A stretch of 64,000 bases of DNA from Flavobacterium microcysteis (GCF_006385255.1 NZ_VFJE01000053.1:327875-391874), one strand, 5' to 3'. Counted from the stretch's first letter, positions 1-8,635 are shown. Translations and numbers: made by a program. The notes: generated by a model not told the origin, from the sequence alone.

Positions 1-14
1 TTGATAAAAGTGTA

Positions 15-599
15 TTATTCTCTGGTCAACTCATTTCTCAACCTGCTAAATGAGACTTTTGTAATACCTACATAAGAAGCAATAATAGTATGGGGAACCA
101 GGTTTTCAAGATTAGGAAATTGTTTCCGCAAAGCAAGAAGTCGCTCTTTGGCATTATAGGAACGAAAGACAACTTCATTGAAAAAATTATTAGCGAGTTC
201 AGTCTCTATGATTCGTTGTCCGAATGCTTGAAACTCATCGTTGCTATACCGTAGGTAATCCAATTCTTTAACTGGGATTTCTGCAATGACAGCTTCGGTC
301 AAAGTCTGTAAACTGAAAATATTTTTTCCTTTATGGGTTCTCGCAAAATGAGGTGTGATTACGGAATCTGACATATAGAATCCTGTCGTAACAATATCTC
401 CTTTATCCGAAATATTGTAGCGGTGCGCTACTCCTGAAAGCAGTAAATATTCTGATTGATTTTTCTTGCCTTCGATAAAAATAATTTTATTTTTCGGCAA
501 TTCAGTGATTTGTGCCCGCTGTATAAACAACTCCTTTGAGAATGAAGAAACAATCTGAAATTTATCTAATGTTGTATGTATTGGTTCTTTTTTCTCCAA
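15..599 (-). CDS. Crp/Fnr family transcriptional regulator
   Basis: A 194-residue protein with the Crp/Fnr layout: an N-terminal cyclic-nucleotide-binding-like beta barrel (about residues 25-115) and a C-terminal winged helix-turn-helix (about 165-190, with IIASYVGITKVSFSRLR as the probable recognition region). The barrel lacks the arginine/serine phosphate-binding cassette of true cAMP receptors and I see no Fe-S cysteine cluster, so the effector cannot be named. Members of this type in Bacteroidota usually act as local one-component regulators. It is the last of four minus-strand genes (2593 down to 15), about 170 bases below the GyrI-like gene. The class is secure; ligand and targets are unknown. 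Confidence 0.85.
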   Translation of the reverse strand: MEKKEPIHTTLDKFQIVSSFSKELFIQRAQITELPKNKIIFIEGKKNQSEYLLLSGVAHRYNISDKGDIVTTGFYMSDSVITPHFARTHKGKNIFSLQTLTEAVIAEIPVKELDYLRYSNDEFQAFGQRIIETELANNFFNEVVFRSYNAKERLLALRKQFPNLENLVPHTIIASYVGITKVSFSRLRNELTRE

Positions 600-770
600 C
601 AGGCTTATATCTTAATAGGTTAAAAGTACAGTTTTACCAATCAACAAGAATTAGGCTTTAGCTAAAAATACAAAAATTAATTGAAAATATAAAGCTGAAG
701 CCAACTCCCCTGCTGCCCCATTTGTCTGAAGCTTATATTCTTCTCCAATTCAAGAGTTCACTCAAACAAA

Positions 771-1322
771 TTATTCTTTTACAGATATAAAAGTTTCTAC
801 TTCTGCATTATTTCCGTCATAGTATTTCTTTCCGTGAACGGTAAAATCGGCCTTGTAAGCACGCTTTAAATTAAGTTCTTTATTTGCCCATATTTCCAGC
901 CAGGTGTTAATGACTGCTTCAGGCATTTTACCTTTTGAAACAAACTTCTTGTAAGACATAGTTTCGATAGTCAGACCTACAAATCCATCTGGAATATTTT
1001 CTAAAGAGCTAACTGGCAAACCTATGATTGTAGTATAAGCACCGGTAAAATCGGTTTCATAATCCGTATAAACAGCATAAATTTCATCACTGACTTTGTT
1101 CGGAATTTGTTTTTGAATTTCTTCATTCCAAAATTTACCCCACAGTGCTTCGATATCTTTGCCGGCTTGTCCGTTTTGATTAGTTGTTCTAGTCGAAATT
1201 CCGATTACGTGAAATCGTTGGATTGTTTGATCGTCCATAGTTTTAGGAGTTTTTGTTTGAATTTGAGCAGTTGCGGATACGAACATCAATGATAAAAACA
1301 GTAAACTATAAAATCTTTTCAT
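771..1322 (-). CDS. exported GyrI-like / AraC effector-binding domain protein
   Basis: I start at the internal Met at 1322 because it opens a clean signal peptide (MKRFYSLLFLSLMFVSATAQ); the frame extends ten residues further upstream without one. The mature part resembles the GyrI-like small-molecule-binding fold (AraC effector-binding type): residues such as HVIGISTRTTN at the front, then KFWNEEIQKQIPNKV and an AVYTDYETDFTGAYTTIIG stretch. In other proteins this fold binds amphipathic ligands. An exported stand-alone version would act in the periplasm or envelope, which is inference. It lies between a Crp/Fnr gene below and an SRPBCC gene above on the same strand. Confidence 0.7.
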   Translation of the reverse strand: MKRFYSLLFLSLMFVSATAQIQTKTPKTMDDQTIQRFHVIGISTRTTNQNGQAGKDIEALWGKFWNEEIQKQIPNKVSDEIYAVYTDYETDFTGAYTTIIGLPVSSLENIPDGFVGLTIETMSYKKFVSKGKMPEAVINTWLEIWANKELNLKRAYKADFTVHGKKYYDGNNAEVETFISVKE

Positions 1323-1467
1323 TGCTCTATTATTTTGATTACAGAACAAATGTAAAATGTAGCAGTGACAACCCTATGTCAGGAGCATACAATATTATTT
1401 GTAAATAATCATAATAGCTTCTCAATTCGGTATGATTAGATAACATTGCGCAACTTCCTAATCCATA

Positions 1468-1947
1468 TTACTCCTTTTCTGCAAGCTCCTTTAATTTCTC
1501 ATTCATTCGATTAAAGCCATCTTCCGTTTTCTTCGGATTGAACATCCATACAAACAGACCTTTAAACTTTTCGCTCTGGATGAATGTTACAGTTCCGTCT
1601 TTATTGTCTCTAAGCTCGAATTTATGTTCTCCGTCAAACAGCCCTCTAACTAGCAACTTGCCGCGCCAGCTGAATTCCTTTTCGTCTATTTTAGTAATTA
1701 CGATGGGTCTGAAAGTCATTTTCTTCCCACCAGGTGGATGAATACTAACCTTGATTTTATTACCTATAGCAGCATTGCCTTCTATGGTATTTATAAAAGG
1801 ATTCCAATTCGGGTAGTTTTCAAAATCGCTAAGGATTGACCAAATTTTTTCGGGTGTTGCCTGAATAACGATTTCTGTTTTGATTTCTTTTGCCATAACT
1901 GTTATACTCATCAAAAGGGTTGCTGATACTAAAAATAGATTTTTCAT
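1468..1947 (-). CDS. exported SRPBCC (polyketide-cyclase/START-like) protein
   Basis: The Met at 1947 is preferred: it opens a signal peptide (MKNLFLVSATLLMSITVMA) and avoids an unlikely 23-residue leader. The rest has the SRPBCC helix-grip pattern: an opening strand EIVIQATPEKIWSILSDFEN, NYPNWNPFI, then alternating strands ending in a long C-terminal helix (FNRMNEKLKELAEK). The family binds hydrophobic ligands in a deep cavity; the substrate cannot be read from sequence. The stop of the upstream Crp/Fnr gene (2021) is 73 bases away on the same strand, so the two are probably co-transcribed. Confidence 0.75.
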   Translation of the reverse strand: MKNLFLVSATLLMSITVMAKEIKTEIVIQATPEKIWSILSDFENYPNWNPFINTIEGNAAIGNKIKVSIHPPGGKKMTFRPIVITKIDEKEFSWRGKLLVRGLFDGEHKFELRDNKDGTVTFIQSEKFKGLFVWMFNPKKTEDGFNRMNEKLKELAEKE

Positions 1948-2020
1948 TGGTGTGGCGTTTAATTGAACATCACAAAGGTCTGTTTTGTATAACGATATCG
2001 GCTTGACAAAAATCAAGAAT

Positions 2021-2593
2021 TTAAGAAAATTGCTTTTTCCTTATCCGGCTAAAAGTTTCAGGTGTCATTCCAAGCATTGAGGCAATGTACTGTAGAGGAA
2101 CCTGATTGAATAATTCTTTATTGTTTTCGAAGAAAAAGTAATAGCGTTCTTCTGCGGTCATAGAAAGATGACTAAAAATTCTGTCTTCGAGTGTTGTAAA
2201 GCAATGCACGATAAACAGTTTCTCCAACTCAGGCCATTTCGGAAGAACCGTTTTTATCTTATCATATTTGCTTTTCCTTATAGTATAAATTTCTACATCG
2301 GTTAATGCCTGAATGGTCCAACGGGCCGGCTGCTCAAAAATAAAACTGGATAAATCGGTAACGAAGTACCCTTTTGTAGAAATCCATTGCGTAATTTCTT
2401 TGGTTTCAGTTTCAAGAAAAATTCTCAAAAAACCGGATTGGATAAAACTTAATCGGTCACATTTTTTGCCCGTTTCCAAAAAAAGATCTCCTTTCTTTAA
2501 TAACTCAGGCTCAAATAAAGATGTCATGGCTTTTAATTCTTCTGTGTCAACAATTCCGAAGTGTTGTTTCAGGCTGATTTCAAATTCTGTCAT
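2021..2593 (-). CDS. Crp/Fnr family transcriptional regulator
   Basis: A 190-residue protein from the Met at 2593 (MTEFEISLKQHFGIVDTEEL); an upstream in-frame start would add 17 basic residues not typical of the family. The cNMP-binding-like barrel covers about residues 20-110 (KKGDLFLETGKKCDRLSFIQ is the typical first half) and the C-terminal HTH includes PLQYIASMLGMTPETFSRIRK, a close match to the Bacteroidota Crp-like HTH. No Fe-S cysteines are seen. It heads a run of four minus-strand genes and may regulate the two exported ligand-binding proteins below it. A terminator at 2692-2730 isolates it from manC. Confidence 0.87.
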   Translation of the reverse strand: MTEFEISLKQHFGIVDTEELKAMTSLFEPELLKKGDLFLETGKKCDRLSFIQSGFLRIFLETETKEITQWISTKGYFVTDLSSFIFEQPARWTIQALTDVEIYTIRKSKYDKIKTVLPKWPELEKLFIVHCFTTLEDRIFSHLSMTAEERYYFFFENNKELFNQVPLQYIASMLGMTPETFSRIRKKQFS

Positions 2594-2691
2594 TCTGTTT
2601 CTTTTTTGGGAATATACTGAATTTCGCCATAAAGTCTTTATCAATTGAATATCTGCAGACCTTTCTTTCGAGGCGAAACGAAAAATTGGAT

Positions 2692-2730
2692 AAAAAAAGA
2701 GGCTGTTCTATTCAGACAGCCTCTTTTTTA
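2692..2730 (-). terminator. intrinsic terminator after manC
   Basis: An 8-bp perfect stem (GAGGCTGT at 2699-2706 with ACAGCCTC at 2716-2723) is flanked by A7 on the left and T7 on the right, so it can end transcripts in both directions. On the minus strand it follows the manC stop at 2728 closely. Confidence 0.85.
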
Positions 2731-3786
2731 TTTATTCATAATTTCTCTAATTCTTTTTATTTCCTGTTCTTTTCCCTTAGGATAAATCAACAGCACATCT
2801 TCTTTATCAACAATAATATAATCGTTTAATCCATCAATAACGATTAATTTTTTGGCATCGGTACGGATAATATTATTAGAAGCATTTTCCAGAAAAACGG
2901 AAGCATTTACGACTGCATTCAGCTGATTATCTTTTGGAAGTTTTTCATACAATGAACCCCAGGTTCCCAAATCATTCCAATCAAAAGTTGCCGGAAGTAC
3001 AAATACGTTTGATGCCTTTTCCATGACAGCATAATCAATCGAAATGTTTTCTGATTCGGCATAATTCTCTTCAATAAAAACTTTTTCAAGGCTTGAATTA
3101 TAAGTGTCGTAGCCAAGCATAAACAGATTATACATCTGTGGCTGGAATGTTTCAAAAGCCTGTATAATTGATTTTGCACTCCAGATAAATATTCCAGCAT
3201 TCCAAACAAAATTACCGCTCTTTAAAAACTCTTTTGCTGTTTCATAATCCGGTTTTTCACGAAACTGGCTTACTTTTTTTATATTATTCTCATCCGATTT
3301 GTCATATTCGATGTAGCCAAAACCCGTATTTGGAAAAGTAGGCTGAATCCCCAAAGTCATCAAGGCATTATCTTTTTCACAGAAGTCAAAAGCGGTTTGC
3401 AAATTACTTATGAATGCGGTTTCGTCTTCAATCCAATGATCGCTTGGAGCCACAACCATAACAGCATCAGGATTTATTTTTTTTATCTTTAGTGAAGCAT
3501 ATAAGATACAAGGCGCCGTATTTCTCATAGCCGGCTCCAACAAAACCTGTTCCTGGCTTACCTGTGGAAGCTGATTTAAAACCAAGTCATTGTATCTTTC
3601 ATTGGTCAGAATAAAAATATTTTCTTCCGGTATCAATTTGGACAGTCTCCCGAATGTTTTTTGAATCAGGGTTTCACCTGTTCCCAACATATCATGGAAC
3701 TGTTTTGGAAATTCGCTGGTACTAACCGGCCAAAATCGTGAGCCGACACCTCCAGCCATTAATATGGCATAATAGTTTTTATTCAT
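2728..3786 (-). CDS. manC: mannose-1-phosphate guanylyltransferase
   Basis: Makes GDP-mannose from mannose-1-phosphate and GTP in the cytoplasm, feeding glycans and GDP-sugars. The signature nucleotidyltransferase motif lies at residues 9-29 (LMAGGVGSRFWPVS, then FPKQF), with later family landmarks: VVAPSDHW, GFGYIEY, FREKPDYETAKEFL, NAGIFIW and ENISIDYAVMEKA. At 352 residues it holds only the pyrophosphorylase and beta-helix parts and lacks the C-terminal phosphomannose isomerase domain of bifunctional enzymes. It is a single gene between terminator and SprT-like gene; no other nucleotide-sugar genes are adjacent. Confidence 0.92.
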   Translation of the reverse strand: MNKNYYAILMAGGVGSRFWPVSTSEFPKQFHDMLGTGETLIQKTFGRLSKLIPEENIFILTNERYNDLVLNQLPQVSQEQVLLEPAMRNTAPCILYASLKIKKINPDAVMVVAPSDHWIEDETAFISNLQTAFDFCEKDNALMTLGIQPTFPNTGFGYIEYDKSDENNIKKVSQFREKPDYETAKEFLKSGNFVWNAGIFIWSAKSIIQAFETFQPQMYNLFMLGYDTYNSSLEKVFIEENYAESENISIDYAVMEKASNVFVLPATFDWNDLGTWGSLYEKLPKDNQLNAVVNASVFLENASNNIIRTDAKKLIVIDGLNDYIIVDKEDVLLIYPKGKEQEIKRIREIMNK

Positions 3787-3856
3787 CTTGGATTAAGAGT
3801 TTATACAATCTCTATGTAAATATTCTTATTTCTAAATTTAAATCAAAATCGTTTAA

Positions 3857-4468
3857 TCAACATTTAACACCAGTTGGCAAAAGCTCAACTTCAGCATTGG
3901 GACTAAACAGATAGGTTCTTCCCGTGCTTACTTCCTGACATTCAAACCTTTTGATTCTCTGAGCTCCTTTTTTAAATATTTTTCCGTTATGAATTCTGAA
4001 AAGACTTCCGTAAGGTATCTCAAAAATATAACTTTTGTCATTTTCTTTGTCAAATTGCTTTAAAGCCAAAGACAAAGTTGCGTCAGTATCGCTACTTGCC
4101 GCAGGATTTCTGAAATGTCTCGCCATTAGCGGCAAGATATGACTCGGAAAAATTTCAGGCCGGATAAAAGGCACCATTAACTGCTGGAAGGTATATTTCC
4201 ATTCGTTACCGTGAGGCTTAATATTCCTGCCAAATTTTTGAAAGGCTACAAGATGTGCAATTTCATGAATCAGCGTCATCAAAAACTTGTACTTATTCAG
4301 ACTGGAATTTACAGTAATTTCATGTTTCCCGCCCGGACCTTTTCTATAATCACCATGACGTGTTACGCGTTCATTGACAATTTTAAGATGGACTTCATTG
4401 GCCTTAATCAACTCGAAACAAGGTTCCACAGCATGCTCAGGCAGATATTTTGACAGGACTTCACTCAT
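3857..4468 (-). CDS. SprT-like domain protein (zinc metalloprotease fold)
   Basis: The start at 4468 (MSEVLSKYLPEH) is chosen because the longer frame would overlap the divergent methyltransferase at 4516 and its probable promoter. The core shows the SprT-like zinc site HEIAH at residues 68-72 in a predicted helix (FLMTLIHEIAHLVAFQ), with a later HGNEWK matching the third-ligand region. In other lineages SprT/Spartan proteins are DNA-protein-crosslink proteases, but bacterial small forms are uncharacterised, so the role is open. The C-terminal basic segment (about 165-195) may be a nucleic-acid or zinc-ribbon-like tail, although clear CxxC pairs are absent. Confidence 0.8.
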   Translation of the reverse strand: MSEVLSKYLPEHAVEPCFELIKANEVHLKIVNERVTRHGDYRKGPGGKHEITVNSSLNKYKFLMTLIHEIAHLVAFQKFGRNIKPHGNEWKYTFQQLMVPFIRPEIFPSHILPLMARHFRNPAASSDTDATLSLALKQFDKENDKSYIFEIPYGSLFRIHNGKIFKKGAQRIKRFECQEVSTGRTYLFSPNAEVELLPTGVKC

Positions 4469-4515
4469 TATTACAAATTTATTTATTTTTGGTAGAAAAG
4501 CTATACATTTAGAAT

Positions 4516-5196
4516 ATGATTGAAGAAATAAAAACATATTATGATGAATTAGCATCAACCTACGACCAAAATAGGTTTGGAAACTCCTACGGCACCTATA
4601 TTGACATACAGGAAAGAGCCTATCTCAAAAAGAACTTGCCTCCAATTAACTCTAATAACATTCTGGATTTGGGTTGCGGAACAGGAAGATTTCTAGATTA
4701 TGCAAGTCATGGTGTAGACATCAGTCCAAAAATGATCGAAATAGCTAAGGGAAAATTCCCAGATAAAAACATCAATCTGGGTAGTGTTTCCGAAATTCCA
4801 CATCCGAATGCTTTTTTTGATATTCTATTTTCTTTTCATGTTCTGATGCATTTAGACAAGCCCGCTGTAACGGATTTTCTTAGTGAATCACATCAAAAAT
4901 TAAAAGAGAACGGCAGATTGATTTTCGATTTTCCTTCTCAAAAAAGAAGACGGCTTTTCAATTACAAAAACAAAGGCTGGCATGGTGCTAATGCTCTTTC
5001 GATAAAAGACATCGAAAACCTTATAAAATCGGACTGGAAAATAAAACAGTATCAAGGAATACTTTTTTTCCCTATTCATAGGTTTCCTTCTACAATGCGA
5101 CCTTTATTGCAAAAAATCGATACTCTTTTTTGTAAAACCTTTCTCAAAGAGTATTCTTCCTATCTCGTCATTGAATTAGAAAAAGCACAAAGGTGA
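4516..5196 (+). CDS. class I SAM-dependent methyltransferase
   Basis: A 226-residue methyltransferase with the SAM-binding motif I at residues 49-58 (ILDLGCGTGR), motif II acidic end VDISPKMIEIAK and a motif IV region (FDILFSFHVLMHLDKPA). The acceptor is not evident. A sequence TATTTTTG at 4484-4491 fits the Bacteroidota -7 element and would start transcription about 18 bases before the ATG. Its stop overlaps the next start as GTGA (5193-5196), so it is translationally coupled to the VanW-like gene, suggesting a shared envelope or antibiotic-related job; that is inference. Confidence 0.85.
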   Translation: MIEEIKTYYDELASTYDQNRFGNSYGTYIDIQERAYLKKNLPPINSNNILDLGCGTGRFLDYASHGVDISPKMIEIAKGKFPDKNINLGSVSEIPHPNAFFDILFSFHVLMHLDKPAVTDFLSESHQKLKENGRLIFDFPSQKRRRLFNYKNKGWHGANALSIKDIENLIKSDWKIKQYQGILFFPIHRFPSTMRPLLQKIDTLFCKTFLKEYSSYLVIELEKAQR

Positions 5197-5900
5197 AAAA
5201 ATTTATCCCAACTGTCGTAAAGCTGAAATTCAGGGTAATAAAAAGACAAATTACCGATCTGAAATTTATTTCTAAAAATCGTTTTGCTAAAAAAAGGCCA
5301 CAAGAAAACGTGTCGGGTTTCTCTATTACAATTGAGCAAGAAATAAAAAAGGGAACTTTTTTAGAGAACAAAATCCATAATCTGAAACTTGCTTTCAAAA
5401 CAATTAATGAAATTTGTATCTATCCGGACGAACTGTTTTCCTTTTGGAAGACAGTGGGATATCCTTCTGAAAAAAACGGTTTTAAAAAAGGAAGAAACAT
5501 CGTAAATCAAAAAATTTCTGAAGAAGTTGGCGGCGGACTTTGTCAGCTTTCTGGAATCATTTACCATACGGCACTGACTGCCAATCTCCAGATATTGGAA
5601 AGACACAACCATTCTGTCGACATTTATTCCGAAGAGGATCGTTTTACTCCTTTAGGTGCCGATGCTACTGTTGTTTACGGATACAAAGACCTTCGGATTA
5701 AAAACAACACTGACTTTCCGATTCAATTCAAAATCGAAATTGAAGGTTCCCATATTAGCTGTTCATTGAACAGTCATAAAGAAATTGAAGAGCACCACGT
5801 GACTTTCAATACTATTGACAAAGGCAAAAAAACAGAAGTGGTTACTTTTATAGAGAATAAAAAAGTCGCTATTTCTTTCTATAACAAATTAAGGAGTTGA
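5193..5900 (+). CDS. VanW family protein
   Basis: Starts with GTG inside the stop of the methyltransferase gene (4-base overlap), a coupled start. The VanW signature is clear: EEVGGGLCQLSGIIYHTAL at about residues 111-129, preceded by FSFWKTVGYPSEKNGFKKGR and followed by RHNHSVDIY. VanW was named from glycopeptide-resistance clusters, but its molecular function is unknown and most homologues lie outside resistance loci. No signal peptide or membrane helix is visible, so a cytoplasmic or peripheral location is likely. Its 3' end overlaps the convergent SDR gene by 12 bases. Confidence 0.85.
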   Translation: MKKFIPTVVKLKFRVIKRQITDLKFISKNRFAKKRPQENVSGFSITIEQEIKKGTFLENKIHNLKLAFKTINEICIYPDELFSFWKTVGYPSEKNGFKKGRNIVNQKISEEVGGGLCQLSGIIYHTALTANLQILERHNHSVDIYSEEDRFTPLGADATVVYGYKDLRIKNNTDFPIQFKIEIEGSHISCSLNSHKEIEEHHVTFNTIDKGKKTEVVTFIENKKVAISFYNKLRS

Positions 5901-6566
5901 TGAAGATACCTGCAGCACTTTTCCGTTATAAAACTTATTCCCTTTTAAGGTAAAATCATAAATATAATCTGCCATTTCTTTTGCCGAAAGCGGAGCCTGA
6001 TAGCCTGGAAAAGCTTCGGCAAGCATTTCAGTCTGCACAGATCCTAAAGCCAATACGTTAAACGAAATTCCTCTTTCTTTATATTCTTCAGAAAGCAATT
6101 CAGAAAGTGTTATTACGGCTCCTTTACTGGAACTGTAAGCCGAAAGCCCGGCAAATTTCATACTGCCTTGTATCCCTCCCATACTGCTGATAGTCACCAC
6201 ATGGCTTCCCGGTTTCAAATAAGGCAATGAGATTCGGGTCAGAGAAGCAACTCCAAAAACATTTACCTTATAAATTTTCTCAAAATCTTGTGTTGATGTT
6301 TCGGAAAACGGCTTTAATAATAAAGCTCCTGCATTATGGACAATTGCATCTACCTGTTTCCATGTGGAAGAAAGAAAGTTTTCAATTTTAGCCAGATCAT
6401 CTTCTTTAGACAGGTCGACAGAAAGACAGGTGATATTTGGATTTTCTATTAATGCCTGAGGTGTTTTTCTGGAAATAGCCAAAACCTGATGGCCAGCATT
6501 GGCAAATAATAAAGCCAATTCGTAACCAATTCCTCTACTCGTTCCTGTTATGATAATGTTTTTCAT
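5889..6566 (-). CDS. short-chain dehydrogenase/reductase (SDR)
   Basis: The Met at 6566 directly precedes the Rossmann strand (MKNIIITGTSRGIGYEL), so it is preferred over the longer frame. Motifs of classical SDRs: TGTSRGIG cofactor-binding glycine motif at residues 7-14, NAG at about 83, catalytic serine in VVTISSMGG and the YSSSK active-site pair at about 145-149. The 225-residue length is typical. The substrate is unknown and cofactor preference was not resolved. Its tail overlaps the VanW gene from the other strand. Confidence 0.87.
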   Translation of the reverse strand: MKNIIITGTSRGIGYELALLFANAGHQVLAISRKTPQALIENPNITCLSVDLSKEDDLAKIENFLSSTWKQVDAIVHNAGALLLKPFSETSTQDFEKIYKVNVFGVASLTRISLPYLKPGSHVVTISSMGGIQGSMKFAGLSAYSSSKGAVITLSELLSEEYKERGISFNVLALGSVQTEMLAEAFPGYQAPLSAKEMADYIYDFTLKGNKFYNGKVLQVSSSTP

Positions 6567-6619
6567 TTTAATTTTTATAGCGCAAAGCTTTCTTTGCATT
6601 ATTAAGTTCTATTTTTTGT

Positions 6620-6680
6620 TTTGTGGCTCTGCGCCTTTGCGAGCTATTTTTTTCATGCAAAGGCGCAGAGCCGCAAAGTT
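6620..6680. repeat. palindromic intergenic repeat, family A copy 1
   Basis: GGCTCTGCGCCTTTGC (about 6624-6639) reappears as its exact reverse complement GCAAAGGCGCAGAGCC (about 6657-6672), with a T-rich centre and a trailing CGCAAAGTT. The unit is much richer in GC than its surroundings. A related unit lies at 7905-7960. It codes for nothing and sits between the SDR start and the M28 peptidase stop. Confidence 0.75.
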
Positions 6681-6727
6681 CATAAAGAAAAATCAATGAA
6701 ACCTAACATTTCATACTTTCTTTCATT

Positions 6728-6778
6728 TTGATATAGATTTCTAAAATCTGCGTAATTATTTTAATCTGTGGCTAAAAT
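6728..6778 (+). repeat. dispersed intergenic repeat, family B copy 1
   Basis: A stretch reading TCTAAAATCTGCGTAATTAT followed by TTTAATCTGTGGC. The reverse strand of 10180-10230 carries a similar stretch (CCTAAAATCCGTGTAATTAT, then TCTAATCCGC), so the two copies are in opposite orientation. Not coding. Confidence 0.6.
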
Positions 6779-6852
6779 AAAATTCCGCAACTCAAACAAA
6801 CAGGCAAAATCAATTTATCTTTATTAGACGTAAACTCCTTGTTAGCCTTTAA

Positions 6853-7815
6853 CTATTTCTTCAAAGCAATTTCTTTAGTTGGAGAATTTGCCATTTTTTC
6901 AATTACTGGTAGCATATCCTGAATAAAAGATGTCATGTGTGCCGTATCCATCAACTTGAATTCGTCTTGTACCTGATGATAATAGTTGAAATTTTCAAAA
7001 TCAAAAGTACAGACTGTTTGTGCCGGCACTTTAAATTCTTTATAAAACGGGTAGTTATCCGATGCCATAAATAATCTGTAGGTCAATTCCTGTTGTATAA
7101 AACCAACTACACTCTTTCCAGCATACTCATTAAATTTAGCAGCCATGTTTGACTTTGCATATCCGGTAATATAGGCTGTAAAATCACGTTTCATCGGAAC
7201 TCCAATCATCTCAAAATTTAGCATGGTATAGATATTAAAATCCTGTGCCTTTAATTTTTTGGCAAGATGTTCTGAGCCTAACAACCCTGCTTCTTCAGCA
7301 GAAAAAAATACAAAAAGCAGGCTTCTCTTATTTGACTTAAACTTGCCGAAATATCTTGCTATTTCTGTAACTGCCGTTGTCCCGGAAGCATTGTCATTTG
7401 CTCCATTATTAATACTATCTCCGTTTATTGCTTCTTTCGCCAGGCCAATGTGATCATAATGTGCTCCTACAACAACAAACTCATTTTTTAGTTTTGGGTC
7501 AGTGCCTTCCAAATATCCTACAATATTGTAAGCCGGTTCTGGATAGTTCGAAAGTGTGTCCTTATAGGTGCGAAAATAAGGCTTGATATGATTTTGTGAA
7601 AAAATCGTTTCCAGATATTGAGCTGCCTTTTCAATTCCCGCCGATCCTGCCTTCCTGCCTTGCAATTCATCAGAAGCAAGAAACTCTAATGTCTTTGCAA
7701 CCGATTCCTGATTTACCTTATACGATTTGGCAGAACTGCCTGATTTGCTACCATAAAGATTTGATTTACAACTTAATGCAATCAAAAAAAACAGACAAGC
7801 TATTCTCTTAATCAT
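6853..7815 (-). CDS. M28 family zinc peptidase, lipoprotein
   Basis: The Met at 7815 opens a lipoprotein signal (MIKRIACLFFLIALSC), with the cysteine as the likely lipidated residue; the longer frame begins before it. Two-zinc aminopeptidase landmarks follow in order: VVGAHYDHIG (first His), NGANDNASGT (bridging Asp), FFSAEEAGLLGS (catalytic and binding Glu), LNFEMIG, and a C-terminal YYHQVQDE (last His). Members of this family are exported aminopeptidases that supply amino acids from peptides. It is a single gene with repeat-bearing intergenic DNA on both sides. Confidence 0.88.
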   Translation of the reverse strand: MIKRIACLFFLIALSCKSNLYGSKSGSSAKSYKVNQESVAKTLEFLASDELQGRKAGSAGIEKAAQYLETIFSQNHIKPYFRTYKDTLSNYPEPAYNIVGYLEGTDPKLKNEFVVVGAHYDHIGLAKEAINGDSINNGANDNASGTTAVTEIARYFGKFKSNKRSLLFVFFSAEEAGLLGSEHLAKKLKAQDFNIYTMLNFEMIGVPMKRDFTAYITGYAKSNMAAKFNEYAGKSVVGFIQQELTYRLFMASDNYPFYKEFKVPAQTVCTFDFENFNYYHQVQDEFKLMDTAHMTSFIQDMLPVIEKMANSPTKEIALKK

Positions 7816-7866
7816 AGGTTTACAGTTGACGGATTGGTTTTGGCTAAAATAAAAAAAATACTGCAA

Positions 7867-8295
7867 TTAGTCTCTCTAAATATCCCGATATGCTTATCCG
7901 TTGATTTTTTTGCGACTCTGCGGCTTTGCGTGAAAAAATAACTCGCAGAGTCGCAAAGTTTAAAAAGAGATTTTTTTGAAAATTGTTATTTTTCACACCT
8001 TCTTTTATAGTATAAGCTTTTCTATAACTTTTAAGCTTTTTTATAACCAAATCACGAGAATCAGCATTTTCTTACATTCTCAAAATGTCACTAAAATTGT
8101 TGAATTCCACACTTTTTTAGAGCCAATTCCACACTTTTACACAGATTCCTCATATTCCACAACAATTCAAAATGTGAAAAAAGTATTGATTTACAGGTAT
8201 TTACAAGTAATTCGCATTACTTTCTCAAAATGGCACATTTCTTTCTATTAACTAATCGAAAAAGAAACACAGCTATTACCCCAAAAAAAATTGTT
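7867..8295. other. 430-base intergenic region with a family A palindrome
   Basis: No convincing gene is present. It holds the second family A palindrome (7905-7960) and an AT-rich stretch where TTCCACACTTTT occurs twice (about 8103 and 8129). The open frames here run through the palindrome and show no family features. Confidence 0.6.
7905..7960. repeat. palindromic intergenic repeat, family A copy 2
   Basis: TTTGCGACTCTGCG at about 7908-7921 is matched downstream by the inverted CGCAGAGTCGCAAAG at about 7944-7958, with CTTTGCGTGA and an A-run between. Wording and arrangement parallel the copy at 6620-6680 (CTCTGCG, CTTTGCG, CGCAAAGTT shared). Not coding. Confidence 0.75.
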
Positions 8296-8589
8296 ATGAA
8301 AAAGATTTTAGTATTAGCCGGATTAATATTAAGCATTGGGGTAAACGCTGCGACATCTGATAAAACGATAAATCAAATTTCCGTAATTCAGGAAAAACAA
8401 TATAAACCAATTGAACCATCTGCTATTCCAGCTGATGTGCTAAAAAACATCAGTTCAAAATATGGCGGATATACAATAAAGGAAGCGCACGTTGCTAGCG
8501 ACGGAGAATACAAGCTGGTACTTTCAAAAGATGATAAGACCGTTACAGCTTATTTCACGGCTACAGGTGAGCTAATAAAAGAAGCATAG
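8296..8589 (+). CDS. small exported protein of unknown function
   Basis: The Met at 8296 (after TTGTT) opens a signal peptide MKKILVLAGLILSIGVNA; upstream in-frame codons lack one. The 79-residue mature part ends in a PepSY-like pattern: KYGGYTIKEAHVASDGEYKL, VLSKDDKTVTAYFTATGELI. Small periplasmic proteins of this pattern are common in Flavobacteria with no known role. It is followed by a strong terminator, so it is a single-gene unit. Confidence 0.75.
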   Translation: MKKILVLAGLILSIGVNAATSDKTINQISVIQEKQYKPIEPSAIPADVLKNISSKYGGYTIKEAHVASDGEYKLVLSKDDKTVTAYFTATGELIKEA

Positions 8590-8635
8590 TTTAAGTTAAG
8601 TTTGTTGAAGGAAGAATTTATATTCTTCGCAATAT

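Noticed and set aside
7844..8050. A 68-codon minus-strand frame in the gap above the M28 gene.
   Set aside because: It runs through the family A palindrome, has no family features and overlaps the M28 upstream region.
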